A stretch of DNA of 64,000 nucleotides from VRUE01 sp963780815 (GTDB lineage Bacteria > Actinomycetota > Thermoleophilia > Solirubrobacterales > 70-9), in contig CAWADG010000014.1 of assembly GCA_963780815.1 (NCBI GenBank), positions 1 to 64,000 of the forward strand, in the 5' to 3' direction. The notes under the pieces are model-generated. The model worked only from the letters and a program-made list of their open reading frames with translations. It made no database searches and was not told where the DNA came from. Shown piece after piece: positions 39,588-49,806 of the stretch. Made by a program: the position numbers and the translations under genes. Every line of letters begins with the position of its first letter. The first letter of the stretch is position 1.

Positions 39588-42500
39588 ATGGGCACTTCGA
39601 GGAGAAGGTCGGAGCTCATCCGGTCGAGGGGCATGCTCGCGCTGCTCGCCGCCGCGGCGGCCGCGATGTTCCTGCTCTCGGCCGGCCCCGCCGCGGCGCT
39701 GCAGACGCGCGCCAACACCCTTTCCTTCGGGACCGATGGCACCTCCGGCACCACGATCAGCGGCGGCAGCGGCCTCGCCTTCCAGCAGTCGACCAAGCGC
39801 CTCTACGTGACGAGCTTCAGCCCGCAGGGCATATACGTGTTCGACGCCTCGACCCCGGGGACATACACGCCGATCCCCGGGCTCAACCCGTTCAGCATCC
39901 CGACCGGCCCGAGCGGCTATCCCGGCCTCGGGGTCGATGGCTCCGGGAACGTCTACATGGCCACCGAGAGCAACAGCAGGCTCTACGGCTTCGACTCCAC
40001 CGGTGCCGCACTCGCCGCCTTCGGCGGGACCAGCGGGATCAACCCGGCGACCAACCCCGGTGCGCCCAACGGGTCGCCGACGGACATCTGCGGCGGCGCC
40101 GTCGACGGCTCGGGCAACGTCTGGATCGCCAACTACAGCACGAACAGGATCCTCGAGTACGACTCAAGCGGGACCTTCATCAAAGCGGTCATCACCTCGC
40201 CGCTGCCGGGCGGCGCCGAAGGAAAGCCGTGCCAGATGGCCTTCGACAAGACGAGCGGGGACATGTACGTCCAGATGTACAACGGCGGAACCGTATGGAA
40301 GTTCAGCGCTCCGACCTACGCGGTGGCCTCGGCGGTGAAGATCGACCCATACCCCGGCGGGCCCGGCGGCGCGTTCGGCATCGCGGTCGATGGGACCACC
40401 CACCACGTCTTCGTCAGCCACGGGAACGCGATCGTCGAGTACGACGGGTCCGGCACCATGGTCGGCGAATTCGGCTCCAACATCGCCAACGCGGGCTTCA
40501 GGGGCGTCGCCGTCAACGAGGCGACGAATGAAGTCTACGTCGGCGACAACTCGAAGGTCCGGGTCTTCGGCGGCTACGTGATCGTGCCCGACGTGACCAC
40601 CGGGACGGCCTCGAACATCCAGAGAACCACCGCCGACGTCGAAGGCACGGTCGACCCGGCCGGCGGTGGCGAAGTCACCGAATGCATCGTCGAATGGGCT
40701 CCCGAAGCGCAATTCGGCGGTTTCGAATCGTACTCGCCGAGCCGCACGGTTCCCTGCACCAACAGCCTGCCGATCACGAGCGCCGAAGGGATCAGCGCGC
40801 ATCTCACCGGGCTCACGGCCCAGAAGAAATTCCAGTACCGATTCAAAGTCGGGAACGTAAACGGGCCCGACTACGGCACATCCCACGAACTGACGACCGA
40901 CAATGCCGTCACGAACGTTCAGACCGGAGCGGCAACCGAAGTCCTGCTGACGACCGCGACGCTGCACGGTTCATTCGAATCCGAAAGCATTCCCACCGAA
41001 TTCTTCTTCGAATACGGGAACGAAGAAGGGTTCTTCGGACCGATCTACGACCACTCGACCACCCCGACCCTCGCTGCCGCGGACTCGGTCAGTGCGAGCG
41101 TCTCCGCCCTCGAGGGTGAGAGGACGTACCACTTCCGGCTCGTCGCAAGGAACAGCTACGGCAACACCGTCGGGCCGGATGAAACGTTCTTCACGGCGCA
41201 GGAAGCCGAAGTAAGCAATACGCAGTACGTCACGAATGTGAACACGGACACCGCGCTGGTTCACTTCGGCGTCAGTCCGAACGGACTCGAAACCACCTAT
41301 CGGGTCGAATACGGGCCGGAAGACTGCTCGCTGGGGGGTTGCCAGGCCGCGGAAGATCGCATCCAGGGCCCGGCGCTCGGCCTCAAGGACCTCAACTTCC
41401 GACTCGAAGGACTGAGCCCGGACACGACCTATCACTACCGGGTCAGTGCTGAAAATGCCCGCGGCTCGGCGGTCAGCACAGTCGACCATCACTTCACCAC
41501 CTTCGCGCGGCCGGTCTTCAGCGAAAGCTGCCCGAATTCGCTCGCGCGGCAGCAGACGGGCGCGGCGTTCCTCCTCGATTGCAGGGCCTACGAGCTCGTC
41601 TCGGCCAGGGACACCGGCGGCTACAGCGTCGAGTCGGACCTGGTGGCCGGCCAGCATCCGTTTGCCGGCTATCCGGATGCGTCCGAACCCTCGCGCGTCC
41701 TCTACGGCATCCACGACGGGGGCATCCCCGGAACCGGAAGCCCGACGAACAACGGCGTCGACCCCTATGTCGCGACCAGGGGCGACGATGGTTGGCACAC
41801 CAAGTACGTCGGCATCCCGGCCGCCGGCACTCCCTCCGCCGGGCCGTTCGCCTCAGGCGTGCTCGGGGCCGATTCCGTCCTGACCGACTTCGCATTCGGC
41901 GGCTCCGACATGTGCAACCCGTGCTTCGAAGACGGCAGCCGCGGAATTCCGCTCAGGACCCCGGAGGGTGACCTGATCCAGGGCATAGGGGGATCCCTGC
42001 CGGTCGCGAACCCGGAACCGAGCGGCGAGGTGAAGGCTCCGTTCTCCGCCGACGGCAGCCATTTCGTCTTCGGGTCCGAGCAGCAGTTCGAGCCGGCCGG
42101 AAATCCGGACAACGGAAATGTGACCATCTACAGCCGGAATCTGAGTGAAGGAGGTACGGAAGTCGTCTCGACCGACTCGAGCGGGGCCACCCTCAGCGAC
42201 GGCTCCAAGGTGATCGAGCTCGGTATCTCCAACGACGGCAGCCGCGTGTTGATCGGCGACCTCGTTCGTGTCGACAGGGGCGTCAGGTACTGGCACCTGT
42301 ACCTGCACATCGCGGGTCAGCCGGACTCGGTTGACCTGACGCCGGAAACGGCGTCGGGAGACCCAGTGACCGGCGCGCTCTTCAGCGGCATGACCGCGGA
42401 CGGATCCACGGTCTTCTTCGCGACGCGGGACCAGATGACCGCCGACGACGAAGACACCAGCGTCGACCTCTACAGGGCGGACCTGACCGGGGCCGGCGCC

Positions 42501-44367
42501 CAGCTCGCCCGCGTATCCACCGGGGAAGCGGGCACGGGGAACGACGACGCCTGCGATCCCGCCGGTAACAGCTACGACCCGGAACAGTGGAACAGCGTCC
42601 CCGGGGAACCGGCGGACTGCTCTATCGTCGCGGTCGGCGGCGGCGGCGGAATCGCGGCGGCCAGCGGCTCGGCCTATTTCCTCTCGCCCGAGAAGCTCGA
42701 CGGGTCCGGCATCGAGGGGGCCCCGAACCTGTTCGTCGCGAAGCCGGGCAAGGCACCGTCGTACGTCGCCACGCTTGAATCGGGCGCGACGGCGGCGCTG
42801 CCGGAACCGGTGCACTCGACCGTCAGGTCGACGGGCTCCTTCGTCGGCCCGGCGGGCGTCGCGATCGACAATCAGACCGGCAGCTACTACGTCCTCGACA
42901 ACAATGGCGCCCTCGGCGCGCCCGGTGCCTACGTCCAGAAGTTCGACTCCGAAGGCAAGATCGACAAAAACTACGGCGTCAACGGAAAGATCGACGGGTT
43001 GAGCGCGCCCACGGGAGCGTTCACGGAGTTCGCGCTGCTGGGGCCCTCCGAGATCGCCGTCGACAACCATGAAGGCAGCCCGTCCTACGGCGATCTCTAC
43101 GTGCCGGACCTCTTCAACCAGGTGATCGACAGGTTCGAACCCGACGGCACCTACGCGGGACAGATCGAAGTCCCGGCGTTCCCGACCGCCGTCACCGTCG
43201 ATCAATCGACGGGAGACGTGTACGTGACGACGACCTTCGAATCGGTCTACGTCTATGAACCGAGCGGCGCTCCGATCACCACGCTTGCCGATCTCTCCCG
43301 GATTTGCGGAGGGGGGCGCGGCGGTCGATTCGGCCGGAAACGTCTACATCGTCAACAGCGAAGAAGCCAAGAAGTACGACTCCAGCGGCACCCTGATTGA
43401 AACCCTCGACCCCAACCCGTCATTCGGGGTGGCGGTGGACCCGGTCGACGACCATGTCTACGTCGACGAGGGGAACAAGGTCGTCGAGTTCAAGCCGAAC
43501 GGAGAAGCGGTCACCGAGACGGGGTCCGGCATCCTCGGCGGCTCGCTCAGCCTCGGCGTCGACGGTGGCCGACTGATCGTCAGCAATGAATCCGAAAACG
43601 ACGTCGTCGAGTTCGGCCCGGCGGCGGTGGCGCCGGATCCGAGTTACGACAGCAGCGTCGTCATCGACAGCCTGAGGGAACCGGAGAGCCGGCACACGGA
43701 GGACTTCCAGGTGACTCCCGACGGGGAGAACGCGGTGTTCGGCTCGGCGCGGCAGCTCGCCGGATACGACCCGGGCAAGCACGAGGAGGTCTACCGCTAC
43801 AACGATCCGTCCGACGAAGTCAGCTGCGTCTCGTGCGCCGTCACCAACGCGCAGGCGACCGGCGACGCGACGCTGAGCCGACTCGGACTCAACATCACGG
43901 ATGACGGGCGCGTCTTCTTCACCTCGACCGAGCCCCTGGTGCTGCGCGACACCGATGGTCGCAAGGACGTATACGAGTGGAGCGACGGCCAGCTGCAGCT
44001 CGTCTCGAGCGGGACGAGTCAATTCGACTCGGGCCTGCTGACCGTGTCAGCGGATGGCACCGACGCCTACTTCTTCACCCACGACACGCTCGTCAAAGAA
44101 GACACGAACGGGTCGGTGAACAAGATCTACGACGCGCGCGAGGACGGCGGCGTCTTCGTCCTTCCGGAACCGCCCCAGTGCGCGGCCTCGGACGAGTGTC
44201 ACGGGGTGGGCACCAAGGCGGCCCCACCTCCGTCGGTCAGCTCGATCGCGGGAACGGCCGGTCAGTACCAGGAACCCGAGCGCAAGGGGTGCCGCAAGGG
44301 TCAGGTGAAACGGCACGGCCAATGCGTCAAACGCCGGCGCCACCCGAAGAGGGCGAGACATGACTGA
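39588..44367 (+). CDS. Secreted triple-propeller protein, subtype A-beta (A7)
   Basis: About 1592 aa with one frameshift corrected. It starts at ATG 39588, 3 nt after the previous B stop. The signal peptide ends AGPAAA. NHL-like blades (about 40-330), three Fn3-like repeats (about 335-640), the linker CPNSLAR...LLDCRAYELVSA and PD40-like blades (to about 1065) follow. A second NHL-like propeller is then inserted (about 1075-1350; GVAIDNQTGSYYVLD, EIAVDNHEGSPSYGDLYV, AAVDSAGNVYIVN), after which PD40-like blades resume (VTPDGENAVFGS, ITDDGRVFFTS) up to AASDECHG. The end has CRKGQVKRHGQCVKRRRH. Near 43305 one extra base in TCCCGGA moves the frame from ADLSR to GFAEGGAAVDSAG. The left-edge protein at 1-958 has the same NHL-then-PD40 ending. 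The B partner follows. Confidence 0.75.
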
Positions 44368-44398
44368 TCACCATCGTGAGAAGGAGAAGGGAAGCGGC

Positions 44399-47089
44399 AT
44401 GAAGGCGGTCCTGCGCGTCATCTCGAGTCTCGCACTCGTCCTCGCCGCCCTCGCCATCGCCTCGCCGCCGGCCGACGCGTCGCTTCAGGTCGAATCGTTC
44501 ACTACCGAAAGCTCCGACACCCGGGCGGGCGGTCATCCCGACCTCAGCACCTCATTCTCGCTCGAAGAAGCCGGAGTCACCGAATCGGCGAAGAACATCG
44601 TCTTCGACGCGCCGCAGGGCGTATTCGGAAATCCGAATGCGACCAACCGCTGCACCGCCGATGACTTCGGCCTCGACCAGTGCCCCTCCGACTCGCAGGT
44701 CGGCGTGATCACCGTCTACGCCAACTATGAAGGCAATCCGCACGACCTGCTCGGCACCGCGCCGATCTACGACCTCGAACCGGGCCCCAACACGGCGCTC
44801 TTCGCGTTCATCGTTCCGACCCTCGACATCTCGATCCGGATCCCGGTCGCGGTCAGGACCGGCTCGGACTACGGGCTGCGGTTCACGGTCACGGAAATCA
44901 GTCAGGCCACGCCCCTTGCCGGCGCCGCCCTGATTTTCTGGGGCGTGCCGAGCGACACCACGAACACCAATGAACGGTTCCCCAAAGGCTCACCCGGGAA
45001 ACCGGCCGGCTGCCCGGGCCTCGCCGACACCTCGTGCATCACCAGCGGCGGCGAACAGCCGGCGACGCAGCCGTATCCGTTGACCGACAACCCGACGATC
45101 TGCACCGGTTCGCCACTGGTCACCAGCCTCGAAGTCCAGACCTACCAGTCGCCGGACACCCCGACGGTGGTTCACGGCTCGTATCCGCCGACCACCGAAT
45201 GCGAACGCGAGGTGTTCCGGCCGGTCATGTACACGACGCTGACCAATGAACAGGCCGACTCACCGTCCGGGCTCAACATCGAACTCGTCAGCCAGCAGTT
45301 TCTCAGCAAGGCCGCCGCTCCATCGGAGATTCGATCGGCGACGGTCACGCTCCCGCCCGGGTTGACGATCAATCCTGACGCCGCCGATGGGCAGCGCGCG
45401 TGCTCGGACGCCCAGGCGAATTTCGGAACCGAGGGGCCCGCGGAATGCCCGGACAACGCCAAGATCGGCACCTTCGAACTGCACACCGTGGCGCTCAATG
45501 ACGCCCTTGAAGGAGCGGTCTACATCGGCGAACCCAAGCCGAACGAACAGTACCGCCTGTTTCTCGTGGCCCAGGGCTCCGGGATCAACGCCAAGCTGGA
45601 GGCCTCGGTCCGGCCGGACCCCGCCACCGGTCAGGTGACGGTCGGCTTCCAGGAACTGCCACAGGTCCCGTTCGACTCGATCGCCGTCCATCTCTTTGCC
45701 TCCGACAGAGGGTTGATGGCGACGCCGACCGGTTGCACGTTGCATGAAGTCACCGGGCGGTTCTTCCCGTGGAACGCCGTGCTGGCCGACCAGGCCGTGT
45801 CGCGCTTCCTCAGCATCTCGGCCGGTCCGGGCGGCGCGGCGTGTCCGGGCCCGGTGCGCCCGTTCAACCCGCGCCTGGTCGCCGGTACGTCGAACTCGGC
45901 AGCCGGCGCGTTCAGCAGCTTCCACCTCCGGTTGGAACGCGACGACGGCGACCAGTTCCTCAAGGACGTCAACTTCCGGATGCCGGCCGGTTTCACCGGG
46001 TCGCTGCGCGGGATCTCCTATTGCTCCGAGGCGGGGATCGCGGCGGCGGCGACGAGATCGGGCCGCGCCGAGGAAGCGGCGCCCAGCTGCCCGGCGTCCT
46101 CGCAGGTCGGGACCACGAACGTCGCGGCCGGGCCCGGACGCCATCCGTTCCACGCGGTCGGGAGCATGTATCTGGCCGGGCCGTTTCAGGGTGCGCCGCT
46201 CAGTCTCGTCGCCATAACCCCGGCGCTGGCCGGCCCGTACGACTACGGCGTCGTCGTGGTCCGGGTCGCGCTCCACGTCGACCCGTTGACTGCGCAGGTC
46301 AGCGCCGTCTCGGGCGAGATCCCCCTGATCATCGGCGGAGTGCCGATCCGGATGCGCTCGATCCAGGTCAACATCGACCGGCCCAACTTCACGATCAACC
46401 CCACCAACTGCACGCCGACGTCGGTCCAATCGCAGGGGATAGGCGACCAGGGCACGGTCACCGACTTCTCCTCCTACTTCAATGCCGTGAACTGCACGAC
46501 GCTGCCGTTCGGGCCCCACATGAAGATGTCTCGGATCGGCGGCCTCGCCGGCACCAAGCGCGCCGGCGATCCCTCGATCCGCTTCGATCTGTTCACCCGT
46601 CAAGGCGACGCCAACCTCAGGTCGCTCTCTCTGACCCTTCCGAATACGCTCGAGATCGATCAGCGGCATCTCGGCAACCTCTGCCAGCGATCGGAACTGG
46701 AAACGACCCACTGTGCGGGCCGCCAGCCGATCGGCAGGGTGAAAGACGAAACGCCGCTCCTGGACAAACCCCTGGAAGGCCTCGCCTACGCGGTCTCCGG
46801 CTACACCGGCCTACCGCATGTGGCGTTCATCCTCGGCGGCCAGGTCACCGTCATCCCTCAAGGGGAATCGAAGACCCTCCATCAGGGTCGTCTGCGCACG
46901 ACCGTGCCGGTGATCCCGGACGTCCCGATCGGCCACTTCCAGCTGACCCTCTACGGCGGCAAGGTGGGCTATCTCGCGAACACCCGCAACCTCTGCGCCC
47001 ACCCGGTCGTGTCGGACGTGAACTACGTCGCGCAGAGCGGCAGGAAATCGACCCAGAAGGTCCGGCTTTCGACCAGGTGCGGCGCCTAA
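44399..47089 (+). CDS. Large secreted four-module protein, subtype B-beta (B5)
   Basis: 896 aa. ATG 44399 is preferred over the in-frame ATG 44360 (which overlaps the A stop) because GAAGGAGAAGGG lies just ahead of it and a compact signal peptide follows (AVLRVISSLALVLAALAIASPPADA). Four modules carry the beta signatures LAGPYDYG, IIGGVPIRMRSI, INPTNC, GIGDQG, SSYF, GHFQLTLYGGKVGYL. It is very close to B1 (999-3756) in the first module: both have AGGHPD, FGNP, VITVY, LLGTAPI(Y/F)D and VAVRTG. The last residues (STRCGA) lack the basic tail. It is the last gene of the array; its stop lies 1 nt from a converging reading frame. Confidence 0.78.
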   Translation: MKAVLRVISSLALVLAALAIASPPADASLQVESFTTESSDTRAGGHPDLSTSFSLEEAGVTESAKNIVFDAPQGVFGNPNATNRCTADDFGLDQCPSDSQVGVITVYANYEGNPHDLLGTAPIYDLEPGPNTALFAFIVPTLDISIRIPVAVRTGSDYGLRFTVTEISQATPLAGAALIFWGVPSDTTNTNERFPKGSPGKPAGCPGLADTSCITSGGEQPATQPYPLTDNPTICTGSPLVTSLEVQTYQSPDTPTVVHGSYPPTTECEREVFRPVMYTTLTNEQADSPSGLNIELVSQQFLSKAAAPSEIRSATVTLPPGLTINPDAADGQRACSDAQANFGTEGPAECPDNAKIGTFELHTVALNDALEGAVYIGEPKPNEQYRLFLVAQGSGINAKLEASVRPDPATGQVTVGFQELPQVPFDSIAVHLFASDRGLMATPTGCTLHEVTGRFFPWNAVLADQAVSRFLSISAGPGGAACPGPVRPFNPRLVAGTSNSAAGAFSSFHLRLERDDGDQFLKDVNFRMPAGFTGSLRGISYCSEAGIAAAATRSGRAEEAAPSCPASSQVGTTNVAAGPGRHPFHAVGSMYLAGPFQGAPLSLVAITPALAGPYDYGVVVVRVALHVDPLTAQVSAVSGEIPLIIGGVPIRMRSIQVNIDRPNFTINPTNCTPTSVQSQGIGDQGTVTDFSSYFNAVNCTTLPFGPHMKMSRIGGLAGTKRAGDPSIRFDLFTRQGDANLRSLSLTLPNTLEIDQRHLGNLCQRSELETTHCAGRQPIGRVKDETPLLDKPLEGLAYAVSGYTGLPHVAFILGGQVTVIPQGESKTLHQGRLRTTVPVIPDVPIGHFQLTLYGGKVGYLANTRNLCAHPVVSDVNYVAQSGRKSTQKVRLSTRCGA

Positions 47090-47090
47090 C

Positions 47091-47622
47091 TCAGGCTCCG
47101 GGCGTGTCGCGGATCAGCTCGGCGGCGCGCCGGGAGAGGGTCAGCGCCTGGTCCCGGTCGACGATCGCCAGCGCCACCAGGAAGACGATGTCCGGCATCA
47201 ATCGCCGAATCTGCCCCAGGTCGCCCCGCATCAGTTCGCTGCGCATCACGAGCTCGGTTCCATCGAGGGCGGCGGCGACCGCGCCATCCTGCCTGCCTCT
47301 CCGCCCATCCGAGGCGAGCGCCGCGGTCATCCTCGCAAGCTCTCGCCTCAGCGCGGCGATCGTGGCCTCGTCCTCTGCGGTCAGATTTCCGAGGACCGAT
47401 TCCGGGCTGGTCGCGACCACCTGCGAATCGTCCTGGGCGTCACCGTCGTCGCTGACTTCATAGTCCAACTCGTCGCAGAGCCGGTCGAGAACTCTCAGCA
47501 GCGCCCCCACTTCCTGGCGAAATGCCCGACCGGCAATCTGCTCGGCCGTGGCGAAGTCGCCTTCGCAAACGGCGATCGGCTCAAAGGCGCCGTCGTAGTG
47601 CCCTGCTCGCCGAAGGGCTAGG
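47091..47622 (-). pseudogene. 5'-truncated gene abutting a tRNA fragment
   Basis: An open frame with the first GTG at 47510 (139 aa to the stop) remains open, with no stop, upstream to the tRNA fragment at 47624, reading LALRRAGHYDGAFEPIAVCEGDFATAEQ and so on, without any ATG, GTG or TTG before 47510. The part upstream of 47510 looks like protein sequence, so the gene seems to have lost its start at the junction with the tRNA fragment. The rest is helical and charged (ALLRVLDRLCDELDYEV, IAALRRELARMTAAL). No family is recognised. A shorter intact gene starting at 47510 cannot be excluded. Confidence 0.5.
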
Positions 47623-47623
47623 C

Positions 47624-47644
47624 ATCCAGCTGAGCTATCGGGGC
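47624..47644 (-). pseudogene. tRNA-Arg 5' fragment (remnant)
   Basis: The minus strand holds the first 21 nt of the tRNA-Arg gene (acceptor 5' strand and D arm up to GGAT), identical to 12036-12056, then diverges. No anticodon or T arm can be folded after it. Upstream, a TACCCT box at 47691-47686 and about 40 nt of alignable sequence match the promoter region of the intact tRNA, so both promoter and 5' end were copied. Confidence 0.75.
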
Positions 47645-47695
47645 AGGCGCCGGGCAGCTCCCCCGAGCGGGCTCCGGCGTGGAGAAGGGTAGAGG

Positions 47696-47989
47696 TCAGG
47701 CCTTGAGCTGAGCGCCGACCTCGTATTTCTCGACCGAGACGCGCTGTCCCATTCCCGGGCCCGGCGGATCCATGTTGTTCAGTGCCTCATCGCCCCTGTT
47801 GAAGTCGTCCTCGGTCTCGAACAGCATGATCACGAGGGACTTGCCACCCTCCTTGTCGTTCAGCAGGAGGAATTCCTTCCCGGGGACCCCCTCCGGTGGG
47901 CCGTCATCGGCCTGGGAGCGGATTTCCGAGGCCGTCTGCTCGATCGCGTCGGCCGTGCCCCCCTCGAAGCTGACAACTCGTGCGTACAT
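47696..47989 (-). CDS. Small protein, possible dimeric alpha/beta-barrel fold
   Basis: 97 aa from ATG 47989, behind a strong GAGGAGG with a 5-nt spacer. The start MYARVVSFEGGTADAIEQTASEIR and the central KSLVIMLFETEDDFNRGDEAL have the beta-alpha-beta look of ABM-like or stress-responsive dimeric barrels, but no catalytic residue can be assigned. The gene lies between the tRNA fragment and a two-module TetR gene, transcribed in the same direction as both. The function is unknown. Confidence 0.7.
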   Translation of the reverse strand: MYARVVSFEGGTADAIEQTASEIRSQADDGPPEGVPGKEFLLLNDKEGGKSLVIMLFETEDDFNRGDEALNNMDPPGPGMGQRVSVEKYEVGAQLKA

Positions 47990-48051
47990 CTCTACCTCCT
48001 CGACTGGTTTACCCGTGGTGTCGAGGCTATCGCCCTTCGCTCAGGCGGGCA

Positions 48052-49347
48052 TCACCATTTCTCCTGCGCCTCGGTCGACCTCTCATAGGCCTCCTCGGCG
48101 CCGATGAACGGCGCCAGCGTCATGTAGGTCGCCATTGGTGCAAGTTCGGGGAGGGACTCCGGCCCGTGGCGCTTGACCTGGTCGTGGATCAGCGCGTAGA
48201 TCGCCCCGCCGATGGCCTCCGCGGCTATCGGCGGGGTGTCCGGCGCTCGTTCGTAGCCGGGCATCAGCAGCACCTCTAGTCCTTCCATCACCCGATCACG
48301 GGTCTGAAGCGCCTTCCTCCCGACCGTGTACATCTCGACCGCGCCGAGCCGCGTGTACTCGGGCTCTTCGATCCCGAACGCGAACATCGCCTCGTAGGCG
48401 GCGCGGACCGACTCCTCCCAGCTCTTCGCCCGCCGGAAGGCCGGCAGGACCGTTCCCAGCATCTGCGCCGAGCCGCTGTCGAGGGCGGCGAGGAAGGCCT
48501 CTTCTTTGCTCTCGAAGTGCCCGTAGAAGACGCGCTGGGAGGTGCCGGCCAGTTTCACCACCTCGGCGACCTTGGTCTCCTTGAAGCCCTTTTCGGCGAC
48601 GATCGCCGCCAGCGCCCGCAGGACGCGCTCCGGCGGGTGCGCGACGGCCTGGCGCTCGGCGAATGGCCGCGCCTTGCGGCCGCGCCGGCGCAGCGCCTCG
48701 AGCGGGCCCGGCGGCGGCGGATAGGACAGCCCCCAATTGGCGATGTCCTTGGCCAGCCGAGGCAGCTGGTCGGCTTCGGCGCTGTAGAGGCGTTTGTGGA
48801 TCACCTTCTGGAGGCCGCCGATCAACGCCCTCACCATCTGCGGCGGAGTCCCCTTCCGTCCGGGGATCTGGTTCAGCTGTTCGATTCCGAAGCTTTCGAA
48901 GGTGTCCATCGCCCGTTCGACCGTCGCTTCTCCCTCGGGTCCGGCGGCGTAGACCTCGATGAAGCCCATTCGCGCGGCGGCCGGCTGGGAGGCGATCAGC
49001 CTGAGGAAGGCTTCGACGGCCTGGTGGACGCGGGCCTCGCCGGTGGGCGCGTCCTCGGCGCGCTCGATCGCGGCGATGGTCGGCTCGACGAGCGCTTCGA
49101 CCGCTGCCAGGAGGCACTCCTTCTTGTTCGCGAAGTGCTCGTAGAAGGCGGCTCTGGAGACGCCGGCCATTTTTGCCAGGTCGCCGATCTTCGTCGCCTC
49201 GTAGCCCTGCTCGGAGCTGATCGCGACCATCGCCCCGAACAGGCGCTCGCGCTGGCTCCGCTCGGACTCCTCGGGAGAGTTCCCGCGCCCGGGCTGCATC
49301 TTCATCGACCTCAGGTCGGCGGCGTTCCCCCACGGTGTGCGAACCAT
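48052..49347 (-). CDS. Two-module TetR regulator (PWG type), second copy
   Basis: 431 aa starting MVRTPWGNAADLRSMKMQPGRG. The first HTH is at residues about 50-70 (TKIGDLAKMAGVSRAAFYEHF), the second at about 255-276 (TKVAEVVKLAGTSQRVFYGHF), each followed by a helical ligand domain; the C-terminus is YMTLAPFIGAEEAYERS. It aligns along its whole length with 10290-11561 and shares its N-terminal M-V-x-T-P-W-G segment. It overlaps nothing; the gene to its left (47696-47989) is in the same direction after 62 bp. Targets are unknown. Confidence 0.87.
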   Translation of the reverse strand: MVRTPWGNAADLRSMKMQPGRGNSPEESERSQRERLFGAMVAISSEQGYEATKIGDLAKMAGVSRAAFYEHFANKKECLLAAVEALVEPTIAAIERAEDAPTGEARVHQAVEAFLRLIASQPAAARMGFIEVYAAGPEGEATVERAMDTFESFGIEQLNQIPGRKGTPPQMVRALIGGLQKVIHKRLYSAEADQLPRLAKDIANWGLSYPPPPGPLEALRRRGRKARPFAERQAVAHPPERVLRALAAIVAEKGFKETKVAEVVKLAGTSQRVFYGHFESKEEAFLAALDSGSAQMLGTVLPAFRRAKSWEESVRAAYEAMFAFGIEEPEYTRLGAVEMYTVGRKALQTRDRVMEGLEVLLMPGYERAPDTPPIAAEAIGGAIYALIHDQVKRHGPESLPELAPMATYMTLAPFIGAEEAYERSTEAQEKW

Positions 49348-49806
49348 TGCCCGACAACCATAACCGGGTACCTATACCTTGCTCAAACGAGAAAGTCCCC
49401 CGTTGAAGATTGCGGTAGGGCTAAGTCTCAATTCGACCAAGAGCAAATCTTGGGGTCGCTATACCGCTCTCAGCCGGGTAAACTTTCGCAGCAATGGCTG
49501 CGATTCAGCGGGTTCGCTCGAGGCGGAGTGACTTCTTTATAGGCCGTGAAGTTTCCAATAGAAACCGGCTGCGGGCAAGGGACATTTCTGTTCATAGGGC
49601 ACACTGGCGTTCCAAAGGGGCAACCACCAACCGATCCCGAGCCGGGGAGGCTGGCGGATCCCACCCAAGAAACCGTAGTGGTAGGCAGGAGAACCAATAG
49701 GGCGAGACCGGCCGGGATCCGCTCTATAGGCGGCTATTCCGCTCTAAATTGGGGTTTCGGCAGAGAGTGCGGACCCTATCGACATCCTAGCCGAACGCGT
49801 CCGCGC
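49348..49806. other. Intergenic region without a recognisable gene
   Basis: About 460 bp between the two-module TetR start and promoter motif copy 3. No convincing coding sequence or RNA structure is seen. The region next to 49347 should hold the promoter of the TetR gene; GC content is lower than in the flanking genes. Confidence 0.4.

Larger units (their letters stand above)
32488..47089 (+). repeat. Four-gene unit, complete copy 2 (A-alpha, B-alpha, A-beta, B-beta)
   Basis: Genes at 32488, 36720, 39588 and 44399 repeat the order and subtypes of the unit at 16762-29894. This copy begins directly behind promoter motif copy 2, whereas copy 1 has two additional A genes between the motif and the unit. 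Confidence 0.75.
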
